Source of the DNA: Umbelopsis isabellina
Lineage: Eukaryota > Mucoromycota > Umbelopsidomycetes > Umbelopsidales > Umbelopsidaceae
DNA length: 64,000 nt
Reading direction: 5' to 3'
Assembly (NCBI GenBank): GCA_016758905.1
Contig: JAEPQZ010000018.1
Coordinates: 248,001-312,000 of the forward strand
The translations under genes and the position numbers were made by a program. This document shows, in pieces, positions 1-12,735 of the stretch. Positions within the stretch are counted from its first letter, which is position 1. Every line of letters begins with the position of its first letter. The notes under the pieces were generated by a model, which made no database searches, was not told where the DNA came from, and saw only the letters and a program-made list of their open reading frames with translations.

Positions 1-1027
<1,027 letters not shown>

Positions 1028-1211
1028 TGGGAGTAGGATGCCTAGTATACAGTAGAAAAAATGTCCCCAGTTTACCTAGTTTGTACTCGCTTCTACCAAC
1101 CTTTTTCCGTTCTTTTTTTCCTTCTTCTATATTGTCATGCTTATATAATGTCGTTTGAGTTTTTATTAATGACCTATGGTTTGGGGGCTGGGGAATATGA
1201 AAAAGAAATAT

Positions 1212-2152
1212 CTACACATCGCTTGTCACGCGATAGGCTACTAGTGCGTCTATTTTGTGCATGGATGTATCGAACGATCGCAGCTTGACGTGCTCTCCGC
1301 CACCTGCAATCAAATTGGGGTCGCTGTCTTCCCATGTGGTTGGTACCTGCACATCCTCGTCCGCATAGACCAATATATTGAAAGTACCTAGATGGGTTTT
1401 TAGTGTCAGCAATATGATATAAGCCGTGGTTCTTGTTATATGATACATACACTTCTCCTCCAAGATCGGCAAAAACGTAACACTCGCTGTGATTTGCCGC
1501 ATGATAGCTTGTACCTCTTTATATATCTGATCTGACGTTTTCGCCACAGGCCTATCGTAGACTTGGTGAGTCATGAGGAAACAGTACAAATATAGTTGGG
1601 GATCAACACTTACTCTGCAGATTCGGGCTTTTGAACATGAATATCGAACTGCCATCGCTCTACCACTTCGGTCGTGTCCTTGTCTTTGATTACAAGAACC
1701 AGTTTACTGATCTTTCCAGGCTTAAGCCATGCTACAGAAGTCATTCAACAAGACTAGTAATAAGTCGCGCGAGCCTGTTGCAAGTGCTCACCTTGTAATT
1801 GGCTGCACACCTGGTTTAGATATTGCTGAAGCTCATCGTTTATAGTAACCAGGATATTCAGGCCGTACTTTTTCTTGACCGTGAACTCTTCCGGAGGGTA
1901 CACTGCTCTCTGGAACAAAATGCTATTTGATTGGGATTAGATCACGTATACGCGACAGAACATATATATTTCGCGTTGCCATTGTCGGTGGTGGACGAAT
2001 CTGTTACCTGTTGACACTATAATCTAGAAGCAGGAACAGGTTAGAATGCTACAATTTCTTGAGAGTTTTCAAGCACGACAGCAGTAATACGTACTAAAAA
2101 ACTCTACGACAAGAGCTATGGATCCATCAAGTGTAATGGTGGAGCCTTCCAT
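1212..2152 (-). CDS. MAD2: Spindle assembly checkpoint HORMA protein Mad2
   Basis: Mad2 binds Cdc20 at unattached kinetochores and holds back the anaphase-promoting complex. Six exons (2152-2095, 2023-2008, 1922-1792, 1731-1614, 1551-1451, 1387-1212) give 199 residues, the normal Mad2 length, all one HORMA domain. Key stretches are ITLDGSIALVVEFFNYSVNSIL at the N-terminus (an exon of only 16 bases codes for part of it), ERWQFDI, IMRQITASVTFLP, and the C-terminal safety-belt segment VKLRSFDTSMHKIDALVAYRV. The last intron is 63 bases long, a multiple of three and free of stops, so retention would insert 21 residues. The start codon is the first ATG and gives a sensible N-terminus without an upstream in-frame alternative. 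Confidence 0.95.
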
Positions 2153-2457
2153 GTTGAAAAGGAGGAGACTGTCAATGGCCGGAAAAGGAATTCTTTTCTT
2201 TGATAACACCCCGCTCATTTTATTTGGCAGCTTGCTTTGAATAAAGCAAACGAATTAAGCACGCCTGATGAAGAGAGCGTGCTCAGGCTATATTACAATA
2301 GATCTGACTATACATACTGGACCATTGTTCACATCGGGAATATGGGCTCTTATTTTCTGAGGCTGTAATAGTAGCTGTAGGCAAGACCCGCAGCAGAGGA
2401 AAGGCAAACACTAATGATTGTTGTACCGCGTCTACCAAGATTTCCAGTACTGACAAG
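2153..2457. other. Intergenic gap MAD2-NTA1
   Basis: This 305-base stretch holds the promoter of MAD2 and the 3' flank of NTA1, both on the minus strand. I see no conserved coding potential in it. Confidence 0.6.
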
Positions 2458-3655
2458 TTACTGATGATCAGATCGGCCAACGTCTGCCTCAGCAATCAAC
2501 ACGTTTGTCTCGTTTTGTTCGAGATAATCATGCAATACAGGTCGAGGTGGGTTGAGGCTCATGACACAACTAGCACCTGCATAAGTAACGCCTGCAAACA
2601 ACATTGTTAGCCACGCAACGTCATGGTTGTAACTCTTATCTCGCCACCTACAAGAGTAACTCACCTTCTTCGGTACCATGTCGGTTACTAGCGACAAGTA
2701 CAACTTTTCCATCCAACTTATGGCCTATTAACGGTGATAGTCGGATTGCCCAATATTCAATGGTGGACATGACCTGATCTTCAGGATCATGCTTGCTTGC
2801 AACCCAAGACATACAACATAGCAGGAGTTCTGTCTTGTGTTCCAAATGATATTTTGCAAATTCAAATTCATGGAACTCGGCCTTGAATTGGTACGGGTTC
2901 AGATCCATACAGATCCCTAATCCCACTTGTCCTAGCCCTTCTATATACATGGATTTGAAGGCTGGACCCTCCTGAGCCCATGCTTCATCAACTTGATACA
3001 GAAATCGCTTTTGATAGGTTGTCACCAAGTTGCCTTGACGGTCCACTAAACACGCACTGTTATAGTAGAGAGGACCGTTGTCGCTACTAACTATCTGCGG
3101 ATATCCGACCATGACGAAAGCATTCAGTCGTTTCGCTGATGAAACAATCAGTCACCGTTTTTTTGACATTTGCGTTGTCCAAACAAAGAAAAAAATCATT
3201 ATTACCTTGCCGCGTAGCCCACTTGACCGTTTCTCCTGTTTCAGCGTCTTCGGCAAAAGGATGTATGTCGACGGCCGATGTAAAGCAGTAGCCTATGGTC
3301 AAGATAAGCAACAAAGGACTGCTATTACGCTATGGCACGAAAAATGCCTACCTGTGAAAGCCATCTCGGGCAAAACCAGCACGTCCATGTCACCTGGACT
3401 GTATCTGAGAGTGCATGAAGTCAGTTTTAGCTTAATAGAAAGCATAGAGTACAGTCAACGGTTTTGCTTACTGTTGCAAAAGCCTATCGGCCGTGCGCAT
3501 ATTGGCCTTGGGATCCCGCCAATGTGGAGCAAACTGGCAGCATGCTAAAGGTGAACAAGTGATTCTTTAGTGAGTCTAGTTTTTTGACAAAGCTGCCTTT
3601 ATTGCAGCAAAGTTGATAACATTGCCAACGACATTTTACCTAACTTGAGACGCAT
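2458..3655 (-). CDS. NTA1: Protein N-terminal asparagine/glutamine amidohydrolase Nta1
   Basis: Nta1 deamidates N-terminal Asn and Gln so that proteins enter the Arg/N-degron pathway. Six exons (3655-3640, 3544-3472, 3404-3352, 3292-3206, 3135-2665, 2591-2458) give 277 residues of the nitrilase (carbon-nitrogen hydrolase) fold. The catalytic triad is visible: Glu in VLPEMAFTG, Lys in TYQKRFLY and Cys in GICMDLNPYQF. The NPYQF stretch after the cysteine and the ending HGTEEGVTYAGASCVMS fit Nta1 (yeast has CMDLSPYKF and NRCGTEDG). It is much shorter than the yeast protein (about 457 residues), lacking the long low-homology inserts. The first exon carries only five complete codons, so the start rests on the splice model. 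Confidence 0.92.
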
Positions 3656-3874
3656 CACCAGTAGGATCACCAAACAGGATAGCCGGCAATAGTGATTGTA
3701 TCGGGGTTTGTTAATACAATCACGACAATTGTGGTGAGAGGCGACAAATATCAGCAATCAGTCAATTCGTGTTTTTGCTGTAATTTTTTTTTCTCTTTTA
3801 TTAGATAAAATGGTTCATATATAATTTCACACTTTACACGCTCTACTGTCTGAAGGACTAGCTGGAGCATTCAC

Positions 3875-4991
3875 CTACACCTTGGCTTTCTTTTCCACCT
3901 AGATATTGATTTAAGAATAATTTTTTAGCAAAACTGAAATGTCCAAAAACAAAAAAGAGCAAAGCACTTACTGGCTCGGCAGGCTTGCCAAATCGTTCGG
4001 CACGCTTTCTCTTCTTCTCCTCTTCCTCTGGACTTAACTGAGCTTTAGGAGATTCTTTCTTGCCATTAGCAGGCTTTGCAGCTTGACTAGCCGTCTTGGT
4101 TGGCAAACCGAATCTTTCGGCACGTTTTCTCAACGTTTCGTCATCAACAGGCTAACAGATGGCCACGGTATCAGCAAATATACCGTAATTTCAATTTGAT
4201 TGATATTGATGAACTTACTGATGCTTTGGGGCGGGTGGGGGAAGGTGCAGCGGCGGCAGCGGCGACAGGTGCGGCCGAAGCGGGAGCCTTTGCGGATGGC
4301 GAAGTGGAATCGCCAAATTTCTGAGCACGAAGTTCCTTTTTGACGGTATCCTGAACAGGCACACCAAACCTCTTTGCCCGCTCCAAACGACGTTCGGCCT
4401 CTGATTTAGCAGGAGCACTAGATGTCTCTGAGTCAGCTGTTTTGTCAAATGAAACTGGCGTGAATTTGAAGTTGCTGCCGGGCTTGACTTGTTCTACAGG
4501 TTCGGCGGGTTGTGTCTTCTCGTCGGATGTAGCTGGTGCGACAGCAGCTGGCTCAGCTGCAGTAGCAGCAGTGGTCTGCTTTTCAGAATCAGCCGCTTGC
4601 TGCTGCATGGCTTTGAATTCAGGATCTTGAGCAAGCTCTCTGAAATGAACAAGTCAATATATTACATCCACAATACAAATTAGGAACGCGCACTGACCGA
4701 TTATAGGTGCATCGCGATACTTACTCTAGCTTAGCCTCGTCAAATTCATCTAAATTGCCCAACTCCTCCTCCAATGCAAGATCGTCCATTTTCTTTTCGT
4801 CATGTTTGACAAGTCGCTCAATCAACTCGTCCTTTTTCCCCGAATGCGGCAGGCTGTGTTTCTGCAACAGCTCTGTACGCGATGGCTGATTAGGATTGCT
4901 GCAGCTTGACAATGACACAAGTGACCTTGAGCTATATATGGAACGTACCTTGCAATTCCTTGACCTTGAGCTTTGAATATTTCTCAGACAT
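3875..4991 (-). CDS. THO1: THO1/SARNP-like SAP-domain mRNP protein
   Basis: Tho1 (human SARNP/CIP29) joins nuclear mRNPs and works with the Sub2/UAP56 helicase in mRNA packaging and export. Five exons (4991-4949, 4872-4725, 4639-4219, 4151-3972, 3898-3875) give 271 residues. An N-terminal SAP domain (KYSKLKVKELQ joined to ELLQKHSLPHSGKKDELIERL-type sequence) is reconstructed across the first intron. An acidic and Ala/Pro-rich linker follows. Four copies of the family's RFG motif come next (RAKRFGVP, RAQKFGDS, RAERFGLP, RAERFGKP), which are the DEAD-box-helicase-binding motifs of this family. The last coding exon is only 24 bases and ends in a basic EKKAKV tail. Confidence 0.9.
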
Positions 4992-5407
4992 TGATTACCA
5001 GGCTGATCGGACGCAATTTAAGCTTGACACACAGCGCGTTAAAAGACACCAAAAATAAATTTTCAAAGTCCTCATTGGACCGACATTGAGATTGTGTCAT
5101 TGAGATATGACACTAGAAAATAACCACCATGCATATTGGATATGGGTATAAAAGGGAAAAACAGCAAATGACATGTTTGGATGCATTTAATGCAATGCTG
5201 TTACAATGACCACTTTGATGCAATTGTTGCTATAGTGTTGATAACCCATCCATGAGAAATTCAAGCAACAAATCATAAAAAAAGAATGATGTGTGGCGGA
5301 CTTGTTAAGTCATATGACGCCGCACAATGATCATTAATTCCTGCTTGGTTTTTGCTCAAGCAAATGATTATTTGTGTCTTTTCCTTCTTCCCCTCTCTTT
5401 TCAAACA
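4992..5407. promoter_or_regulatory. Divergent promoter region THO1 / RBR ligase
   Basis: This 416-base gap separates two head-to-head genes and should hold both promoters. It is AT-rich with no coding potential that I can support. A TATA-like GGTATAAAAGG sits near 5145 in plus orientation, about 260 bases upstream of the chosen RBR start, which would imply a long leader. Confidence 0.5.
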
Positions 5408-7202
5408 ATGCCAGCCTTGAAGCACAATCATCCAAAAACGCTTTCAGATATATGTAAACCCTTAGCGTGGTTCTTCCCGCACCTGGACGAACCATCGCTT
5501 CAATTGCTACAAAAGTTCAATATCCTCAACCTGTTACTAGTGTACTGTGTACCTCTATTCTACATATTCTACCCTGCCTTACTACTGCCGGCCATCTTCT
5601 TTCGTTCGCTATCTTATCTTGTGTCCAGACTATGGGCCAAGATGTCTGAAGCCGATGTGGTACGAGACGAAGATACATCTGACTACCTAGGCGACGACAT
5701 GAACTTTTGGTTACAACGTTGCTCCATCTGCCTTGACTCTAAGTTTAACCTGTTTTTGGATTCATGCAGAGATCAATTTTGTTCAGACTGCTTTGCAAGG
5801 TGAGTTGAATTTTTCCCCCCTTCCCAGCCCACAAGAAACCCAAACTGGGCCAACCTGGACCACTTGCTAACCCATGAAATCACGTGGCACCCCACCTTTT
5901 TTCTCTCTCCTTCCCACTCCCGCAGGTATATTGAGGAGTCGATCAATTCTAGCTGGGGTCTTTCTGTCAAAAAAATACGTTGTCCAGGTGAGTAATCAAA
6001 ATGGATCATGCGGTGATTGGAGATACTATGTACAAGTGATGTATTGAATATAAAGTCGCTAATACGGTGAATTCCGCCTGCTGTAGTATGCCAAGAATGT
6101 ATACCTCAGAGCGAATGGGCTAAATTTGTTTCTCCGGCCCTGGTTCAGAAATACAATGAATTTAACCGACCCTACCGACCATTCTCTCGGTTTTGTCAAG
6201 ATTGTGATAGTGAGTTGGTTGCTTGCCGACAAAACCGGGTTGGTGGTTTATGTCGTGAAAGGTGAGTTTCGCTGTTGTAGTTGGCAGTCGTTATTTTTTT
6301 TCATTGCTTTAGAAACTTATCCAAATAACATTGTTTGTTTACTTTTTGATCAAATTTTTCAGCCGCTTTCAATCCATTCGCCAAGCGATTGACACAGCCT
6401 TGAATATGTGCGCTTCGCCATGTTTACCTCCCGCCACTTCGACTGTAGCCATGTTAGCACGATTCCAGTGCGATCGTAAAAATGGTTACTCGTATCGCAA
6501 CGGAAGCGTTAAGGAGATGCACCATTATGTCACATCGGCGGTGCTTGCTTGTATCGAGTCCCGTGCTCAACACAATTGCTCAACATGTCAACCACTTGAT
6601 GAGACAACAGCAAAAAATCTTGCTGCTGACATATCTCTTCAGTTTGTGTCGATGGAAATCAGCCCGGAGAGTTGGAAGAGTCTGCAGTTTGCTCACATCG
6701 CGATGTTCCCTGATGTCGAGTGTTCCACCTGCAGCCACTCTACTTGCTTGCGCTGTGGAGAGTTTTCTCACCCAGACACATCGTGCCGTGACAACCTTCA
6801 GCGAGAATTGAAGAACAAGGAGTCATCCGAGGAGCTGGAGTCCATACGATGGAAGTTTGATAACAGCCGCAGTTGTCCATCTTGTTCAATTATGATTCAC
6901 CGTGATGAAGGTTGTAACAAAGTCGACTGTTCGCTCTGTGGATACCGGTTCTGCTGGGCCTGCTTGAGTGCATGGTCTGAAAAATGTGGATTTTATCAAT
7001 GCGGTTTTCAGTCGGATGATGAACTAGCTGCCGCTGTTGCAGCTAGTGATGCTGCTCTGGAAGCAAAGGTAAGGGAACGATGCCATGATTGGTTGATGGA
7101 CTACAAAAGATGATGAAACTAACACCGTTATTGCAGGCTGAATTGGGTGTTCCTGATGTTTTAACCATTGAACGACGCTACTCGTTGACTTCTGCCAAAT
7201 AG
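5408..7202 (+). CDS. RBR (RING-IBR-RING) E3 ubiquitin ligase
   Basis: RBR ligases take ubiquitin from an E2 onto a RING2 cysteine before passing it to the substrate. Exons 5408-5799, 5926-5987, 6087-6261, 6363-7068 and 7137-7202 give 466 residues. RING1 starts near residue 105 (CSICLDSKF ... FCSDCF ... CPVC). The middle IBR contains a CSTCSHSTCLRC cluster. RING2 reads CPSCSIMIHRDEGCNKVDC then CGYRFCWAC, and the cysteine in DEGCN is at the place of the catalytic cysteine (Parkin C431). Ahead of RING1 lies a strongly hydrophobic stretch (LLLVYCVPLFYIFYPALLL), which would anchor the enzyme in a membrane if translation starts at 5408. A start at the internal ATG 5642 would remove it. I cannot assign an orthologue. 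Confidence 0.85.
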
Positions 7203-7897
7203 AGGTGCGCAAAAACTAATGGCTTGAACATGCATATATGAACTGAACCGATGTAGCCGTCATCATCAAATCTGCTTGGACCCTAAGCCGAGTACAACTT
7301 ATACATATCCTCCCGTTTGCTTTTCTCTCGTTTTGCTACTTTTTCTGTGCGCTTTTTGTATAGCCAATTTATTCCTTTTAACCCCTACTTTTCCTCTATA
7401 TTCCCCAAAACCTATCCTACACATGTAAACACACCCTCCCGAAACACTCGTTACATACTTGGCCACTCGCTCCGGTAGTATGCTACTGAACGAGTTTTGT
7501 TTATATATATATTTTCGAGCACACAGTGTATAATACAGGCGATTCGCCCTCTTCAGCACAGCTGTAGTTACAAGCTCTTCTATGAAGCATTGCTTTTTTA
7601 GAATACCAATTTCATCAATTTAAAACTTTCTTTCTGAAACACACATGGTTACGCCCAATGTCCAGCGTCCAGAGTTCTAGCACTCTTCAGCACCATACGG
7701 CTACTACCTTCAAATGCTTTAGTATATGTCCATATCAGTGCAAATGTATACTGATATTACTTTGTTGATATTACTTTGAGGGATTACGCTTGTCGAGGAT
7801 TTTACCGTCCTTTAAAACTTCATCAACGCGTACAACAAGCATTCGATAGCCAGTCACTGTTAAACTTGAATTTCGAAAGCAGAGAGGAAACACTTTT
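7203..7897. other. Intergenic gap RBR ligase - ICT1
   Basis: This 695-base stretch holds the 3' flank of the RBR gene and the promoter of the next gene. Pyrimidine-rich blocks and a TATATATATATT run near 7503 are the only visible structure. Short frames on either strand lack start context and resemble nothing known to me. Confidence 0.5.
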
Positions 7898-8599
7898 ATG
7901 CTAAGGCGACTGTACTCTACCAAACCTTGGACATACTCTCAAGCTACACAATGGTGCAAGGACTTCACCAAGGAGAGCATTCCACGCGAGTCGCTTACTG
8001 TTAACGTCAGTAGAAGCAGTGGCCCGGGCGGTCAGAATGTCAACAAAGGTAGGAACTCAATGACAGAAACAGCGACTGAGAATGGCAAAGAATCTGAACT
8101 TTCTGTGTAGTAAATACAAAGGTGGATATGCGACTCAATGTCAATCACGCTCAATGGATTCCAGACTACGCGAAGCAAAAACTCTTGCAACAAGTAATTA
8201 TCAGAATTTTCCTTTCATGATGATACCAGAATGTCTGAAGTGTCTAATACTGTGCAAATAGCCCAATGTTCGAAAAACTAAGGATGGAGAGATCATTATA
8301 GTTTCTGACCGAACCAGGTCGCAAGCAAACAATCTTGAAGACTGCATGAATAAACTCACAGATGTAATTCGATCGGCGGTGCGGGTACCTAGAGATCCAG
8401 ACGCCGAGACAATACAGCGAGTTAAGCGCCTGTAAGTGATGTTTGTTCGTCTGACTCAAATTGTAAAGGCAATGTTTTGACCTTCTTTAACATAACATGG
8501 GGTTTTAGAGAGGAGAAGTCTGAACAAAACCGAAAGAACAGAAAGCAGCAAAACTCATTGAAAAAAACGCAGCGTCGATCAAAAGGGCCAGATTATTGA
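7898..8599 (+). CDS. Mitochondrial ICT1-like peptidyl-tRNA hydrolase (GGQ release factor)
   Basis: Proteins of the ICT1 / yeast Pth4 (Rso55-type) class hydrolyse peptidyl-tRNA on stalled mitochondrial ribosomes. Exons 7898-8048, 8111-8193, 8262-8431 and 8509-8599 give 164 residues. The start MLRRLYSTKPW looks like a mitochondrial presequence. The catalytic motif is SSGPGGQNVNKVNTKV, with the first intron falling just after the NVNK. The protein ends in a lysine/arginine-rich tail (KNRKQQNSLKKTQRRSKG), which in ICT1 enters the empty mRNA channel. Length and domain order fit a codon-independent rescue factor rather than a full release factor, since the stop-codon-reading domain is absent. Confidence 0.92.
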
Positions 8600-8941
8600 G
8601 CTTGGTTTTTTATGCGCTGTGCCAGTGACAGTCTCTGCGCACATCATGTTATTACAGATATATAAACCTAGACTACCAGACTACCAATATCACTATATGT
8701 AGAGCTTAATACATATTTCATTTTGTCAAAATGGCTCGCCATTCCAGGCATTCTGTCATTTTCCTAATCCTCTGGCTTCTGTTTCGGAATTACGAAGAGT
8801 GTCCAGTTCTTGTCTTCCTCCGTCAGCAGTTATATCACCACTATTTCCTGTTTCGTTCTTGTTCATCAACTTTCCAATTCCTGACTATAATTACATATTA
8901 CTATTTAGCAAATTGAATCATACAGTGCTATGTAAGGTGTT
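8600..8941. other. Convergent 3' flanks
   Basis: These 342 bases separate the ICT1 stop from the stop of the next, minus-strand gene. It contains a pyrimidine-rich stretch but no frame with credible coding features. Confidence 0.5.
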
Positions 8942-9532
8942 TCAAGTTCTACCTACACCAAATTTCCCATGAAGTAGATGAGATTTGAGTGTTTGAATTG
9001 TGCTTCTGCGTCGTTGTTGTTGAGGAGGTGGTGGAGATTGATTATCTGCAGAATCAGATTGATCATCAGGTGTCTCTGTGGATTTCAACCAGGCTTGAAC
9101 CTTTTCGTCAGTATCCGACCGTCGAGCCGGAGGATGAACTGGGGTTGATTTTCCACTATTGTCCATGTGAGGCACATGCCCACTCGTCCACGGTTTGTGA
9201 CGTATGGCGGCAGCAGAGTCAACTTCAGAGAGACTACTCTCGTCGTCCTTGCCAGCATGTACTTGTAAACTTGCACTGGGGGCATAGTCCTCAGGTGGCT
9301 CTGGTAACGAGTCGGCAAGATGTTTTTCATGAATGGAATCTGGCGGAGTATCTACGCTTCCCAGAGGAGCGCCATACGAGCGTATTGATGGTTGCTTTTG
9401 ATCTATGGATATAGTATCTCTGCTAGAAATCTGATCCGCCTCCATGCTGGTACTGACAAAAATCGGTGGCATTGATGGAGAAGGTCTACTGTGATCTACA
9501 AAATTATTCGCTACAGCTGTTGAAGTCGTCAT
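8942..9532 (-). CDS. Hypothetical low-complexity protein
   Basis: A single uninterrupted frame of 196 residues beginning MTTSTAVANN. I do not recognise it. It is rich in Ser, Pro, Asp and Gln and is probably disordered, with a PPPPQQQRRR stretch near residue 168 followed by a basic, possibly helical end (STIQTLKSHLLHGKFG). Many SP and TP pairs suggest phosphorylation by proline-directed kinases, but that is inference. The open frame of this length and the convergent arrangement with ICT1 support it being a gene, though no domain confirms it. Confidence 0.6.
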   Translation of the reverse strand: MTTSTAVANNFVDHSRPSPSMPPIFVSTSMEADQISSRDTISIDQKQPSIRSYGAPLGSVDTPPDSIHEKHLADSLPEPPEDYAPSASLQVHAGKDDESSLSEVDSAAAIRHKPWTSGHVPHMDNSGKSTPVHPPARRSDTDEKVQAWLKSTETPDDQSDSADNQSPPPPQQQRRRSTIQTLKSHLLHGKFGVGRT

Positions 9533-10086
9533 TCATAGCAAACGTAAAACCGGTTTAAAAATTGTGATATTATGTTGAAAGCAGATGAAAGATTAATGTT
9601 CGATTGGGTAAGAAGGAGAAAAAGCCTTTGAATAATGCGTGGAAAACAATTGGGCGCTAAAGTTATAATGGCGGCGAGACCCCTCCACTTTGGAAAGGCC
9701 TGTCAGCTGACCCCCCGATCCGTGACTACTCGGTCAAATGTAATGGCACTGGCTCATGCCCTCGTCATTTAATTGTCGGAACCAGTGGTCAATACAAAAG
9801 AAGTATGTAGTGTAAGATTGAAAATAAAATATCGTTATTTGCCAATTGTTTAGGCGTCTTGATTTCTGGCCTGCGCTACGCCGTTTGGACTTGCAGTCCG
9901 TACGTTGCCCACAGTCTAAATATAAGTGTAAAACACACCGTTGAGTTTATCAAATATCGCAAGTTGTTTCTCTACTATTTCCTTTTTACAAATGTAAGAA
10001 CGATTTTTACATGCAGCTAGCGTATCTGAGATATGTCTCATTTCCGACAGTTGCTCATTCCAGACAATTGGAAACTGGCTTTACGT
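9533..10086. promoter_or_regulatory. Upstream region of the hypothetical minus-strand gene
   Basis: This 554-base gap lies between two minus-strand genes. It should contain the promoter of the gene at 8942-9532 and the 3' flank of the DUF423 gene. A GC-richer block near 9672-9730 stands out from the AT-rich surroundings. No gene is seen. Confidence 0.45.
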
Positions 10087-10586
10087 CTAAAACAAAAGCG
10101 CTGTCCAGCCAGCAATCATAGCGACACCACCTAACGGAGTGACGGGGCCCATGAATCTGAACTTCTCTCTGTTCAAAGTCAAAGCGTAAATGGTTCCGCT
10201 AAAAGCAATGGAGCCACCGAGCATCAATGGTGCGGCATAGGGATGGATGACGCGAGGCACAGAGCTAACTACTAAGAGAGCCAGGCCATGAAGTATTTGA
10301 TAGTGAGCTGCCATTTCCCAGTTCTGTATGGTGTGCAATGATATGCGTTGGCTATTTTTGAATTTCAAGTATGAATTCTTGCATTGCTGCAACTTACCTT
10401 GATCTTTTTGGCGTCATTGTCAACGTGTTTGGCGAGACCGTGAGCTCCAAACGCTCCAAGACCAACACCCGTCAAACCTAAATAAGAACGCAACGTTTAA
10501 GGAGCTGACTATGTTACTATTTGGACCATTGTCCACACAGTCGTACCTAAAGTTGCACCAGCTTTCCAGTAAAATGTCGAAGTCAT
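10087..10586 (-). CDS. DUF423 / TMEM256-family small membrane protein
   Basis: Exons 10586-10547, 10477-10398 and 10323-10087 give 118 residues. The family's signature GLGAFGAHGL follows the first predicted membrane helix, and further hydrophobic helices (ILHGLALLVVSS, APLMLGGSIAFSGTIYAL, PLGGVAMIAGWTALL) give about four spans. Proteins of this family (bacterial YgdD, human TMEM256) are small inner-membrane or mitochondrial proteins of unknown biochemical role. Length matches the family. The start is the first ATG, and both introns close in phase. Confidence 0.9.
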
Positions 10587-10835
10587 TTGGGAATGTCAAC
10601 AATATTATTACCCAGTCCCCAGCTCGGCGCATGTAAGTTCCGCACACAATTATTTCTGGACTATCTATCTCACCAACTCGCTTAGTATTGATAACTTCCG
10701 CTAAAAACTCTCAGCAGACTTGACTACAATTCAAAATGCAATTCGTTTTTGTGTATTTTTAATTTCAAACTTGGTTATATGTAGGCAAGAAAAATTTACA
10801 AAAGAAGAGGTGTGATAAAACTCTCTTCCTTTTTT

Positions 10836-12735
10836 TTAACGCCAAGATGGGTCTTGTAGACTGCTCAATGCCTTGTGGTTTGAGACAGCGCCGCAGTGGT
10901 TACAAGAAGGTTGAGGGAGTGATGATGTATCATTATCAAACAATCGATTGTGGTGGTGCTCGGCGGGTGCATGACAGGAAATGTCGTGTATGATTTTTTC
11001 ATGTGGTATACGGGCTGGAGTTGGAGTCACGTCTTCTTCAAGAAGACGCATGAGACTCCCTACATTTTTGTTCATAGAAGACCAATCTTCTAAACCATTT
11101 GAAGTTTGCCAATCTGCTGCTCCCATCCTTGGAGCAGTCGAGAAAGTACCAACATCCGCAGATGCTCTACGTGGTCTTAAAGGGCTTGTCTCTTGAGGAC
11201 CAATACCCCAGATAGAAGGAATGGACGGCCAATTTGGCCGACTTTGAAGATCTATCGAAGACATTGGTGTATTCATGTCATAAGTATGAGGAGGACATAC
11301 AGAATCTAAAGAGTACTTTCGCTCTTTCCATCCCACAGGATTTTGCGGTTCTGAGTTGTGGAATATACGAGGCTGTGGATCCCAATGAGAGGAAAAACTA
11401 TCAGGATGCCAAGTTTGCTCATTGGACATCATCTGTGGAGTCTCATTAGCAAAATGAGCATGACAGGCTTCCTGTTCGCTTCGCCATTGTCTCTGGGAAG
11501 CTATTGGGTTGGATTTGGAGGGCAACATGTCGCTAGTTGGATATGCTTTAGCCGCACTCATGTCCGCATAAGCGGGATGAGTAGGCGGGGCATAAAATTG
11601 GCCAGAGTGCTTGTATCGGGTGTCCATAGGCATAGGCATAGGCACATTGTAAAAGGAGGAAGACATGTCATTTTTCAAAATAGCTATATCAATAAAGTAA
11701 AAATCAGAATAAATTTTTCAGACTTGGTGAGTGAGTAATCTCTCTACTTTACCTTGTGGTCGTGCTGCTGCATGCTTTTCTCTCCAAGATGAACTGGCAT
11801 TTTGACTGCTTGCATTCTTCATGTGTAGCATATCATGTCGATCGCTATCCGTAATTTTACTATTGGTTCTTGTCGAAGATTTCGGACGATTTGAATGTTG
11901 TGTCGGTGGATCATGCCTCAAAGTTCTCTTATTTTTCTCATCCCTGGGCAGTTTGGTGTCGTTACCAGAACTCCATGATGACTGTTGGCCATGCACCTTC
12001 TCCGCGCCGCTGTGTGCTTTTACCTCTCCCCATCTCATGGTACGGTCTGGGATCACGTCATCCCAGCCACCGGGTGAAGGAGGAATGGGCAGAACCTCTA
12101 TATCTGATGGCCGCTTTTTGCATCTCATAAATAAAGCAATCTCATCTGTCTTGACTGTCTTTTCTTCGCCGTCCTTTGTCGATAAATTCTGGATTTGATG
12201 CTTATTGCGTGTAAGGGTGCTGTCTTTGGGCAATGAAACCTTTTTGCCGCTGGAAGGTTTTTTATTTTTTTTTTGTACAGTATCCTCACCACCTAGATCA
12301 TTCATGAAGATTCATCCATTTCGCAATATTGGTCAACTTTGATATTTATTTCAGTCATGCTACATGCTACACGGGCTTACCTTGTGAAATGCGAGCTCGC
12401 CAAGCAGCTCCGGGTGGCCGGCTGCGTTCTTCGGTTAGAGAATCTCCGGAGCGTCGTGGTGTTATACGATCATTGCTACTTGTGCTGCTACTGGAACTTC
12501 CACTATCGCAATACCATTCATCTTCGTTGATATTACATTGGTGGTCAATATCTGAGCTGGTGTATTTTGTAAGGCTATCTTTGGTGGAAGTGCATGACAC
12601 TCTCAATCTCCGCTTGGTGTCCCATGGAACATCATAAGGGTTCCAGTCGTTGAGCTCCCTTGGAGAGTCTATTATTTCATAAAGTGAGGGGTTGTGATGT
12701 GCGGATAGTTGATACCGTCTAGCGCTAGGATCCAT
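10836..12735 (-). CDS. Large disordered hypothetical protein
   Basis: Three exons (12735-12381, 12292-11753, 11683-10836) give 580 residues. I do not recognise a family. The N-terminal 120 residues carry WNPYDVPWDTKRRLRVS and a serine run. The middle is lysine/serine-rich with GWDDVIPDRTMRWGE. The C-terminal third is rich in Pro, Met, His and Ser, with a PMPMPM repeat and an end that carries a CNHCG pair. Short conserved-looking aromatic patches inside disorder suggest a scaffold or transcription-related protein, but this is a guess. Both introns have GTAAG-type donors and AG acceptors and close in phase, which supports a real gene. Confidence 0.7.

Noticed and set aside
2283-2495. Separate small minus-strand gene after NTA1
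   Set aside because: It overlaps the NTA1 3' end in another frame and has no conserved feature; the true NTA1 stop at 2458 explains the region.
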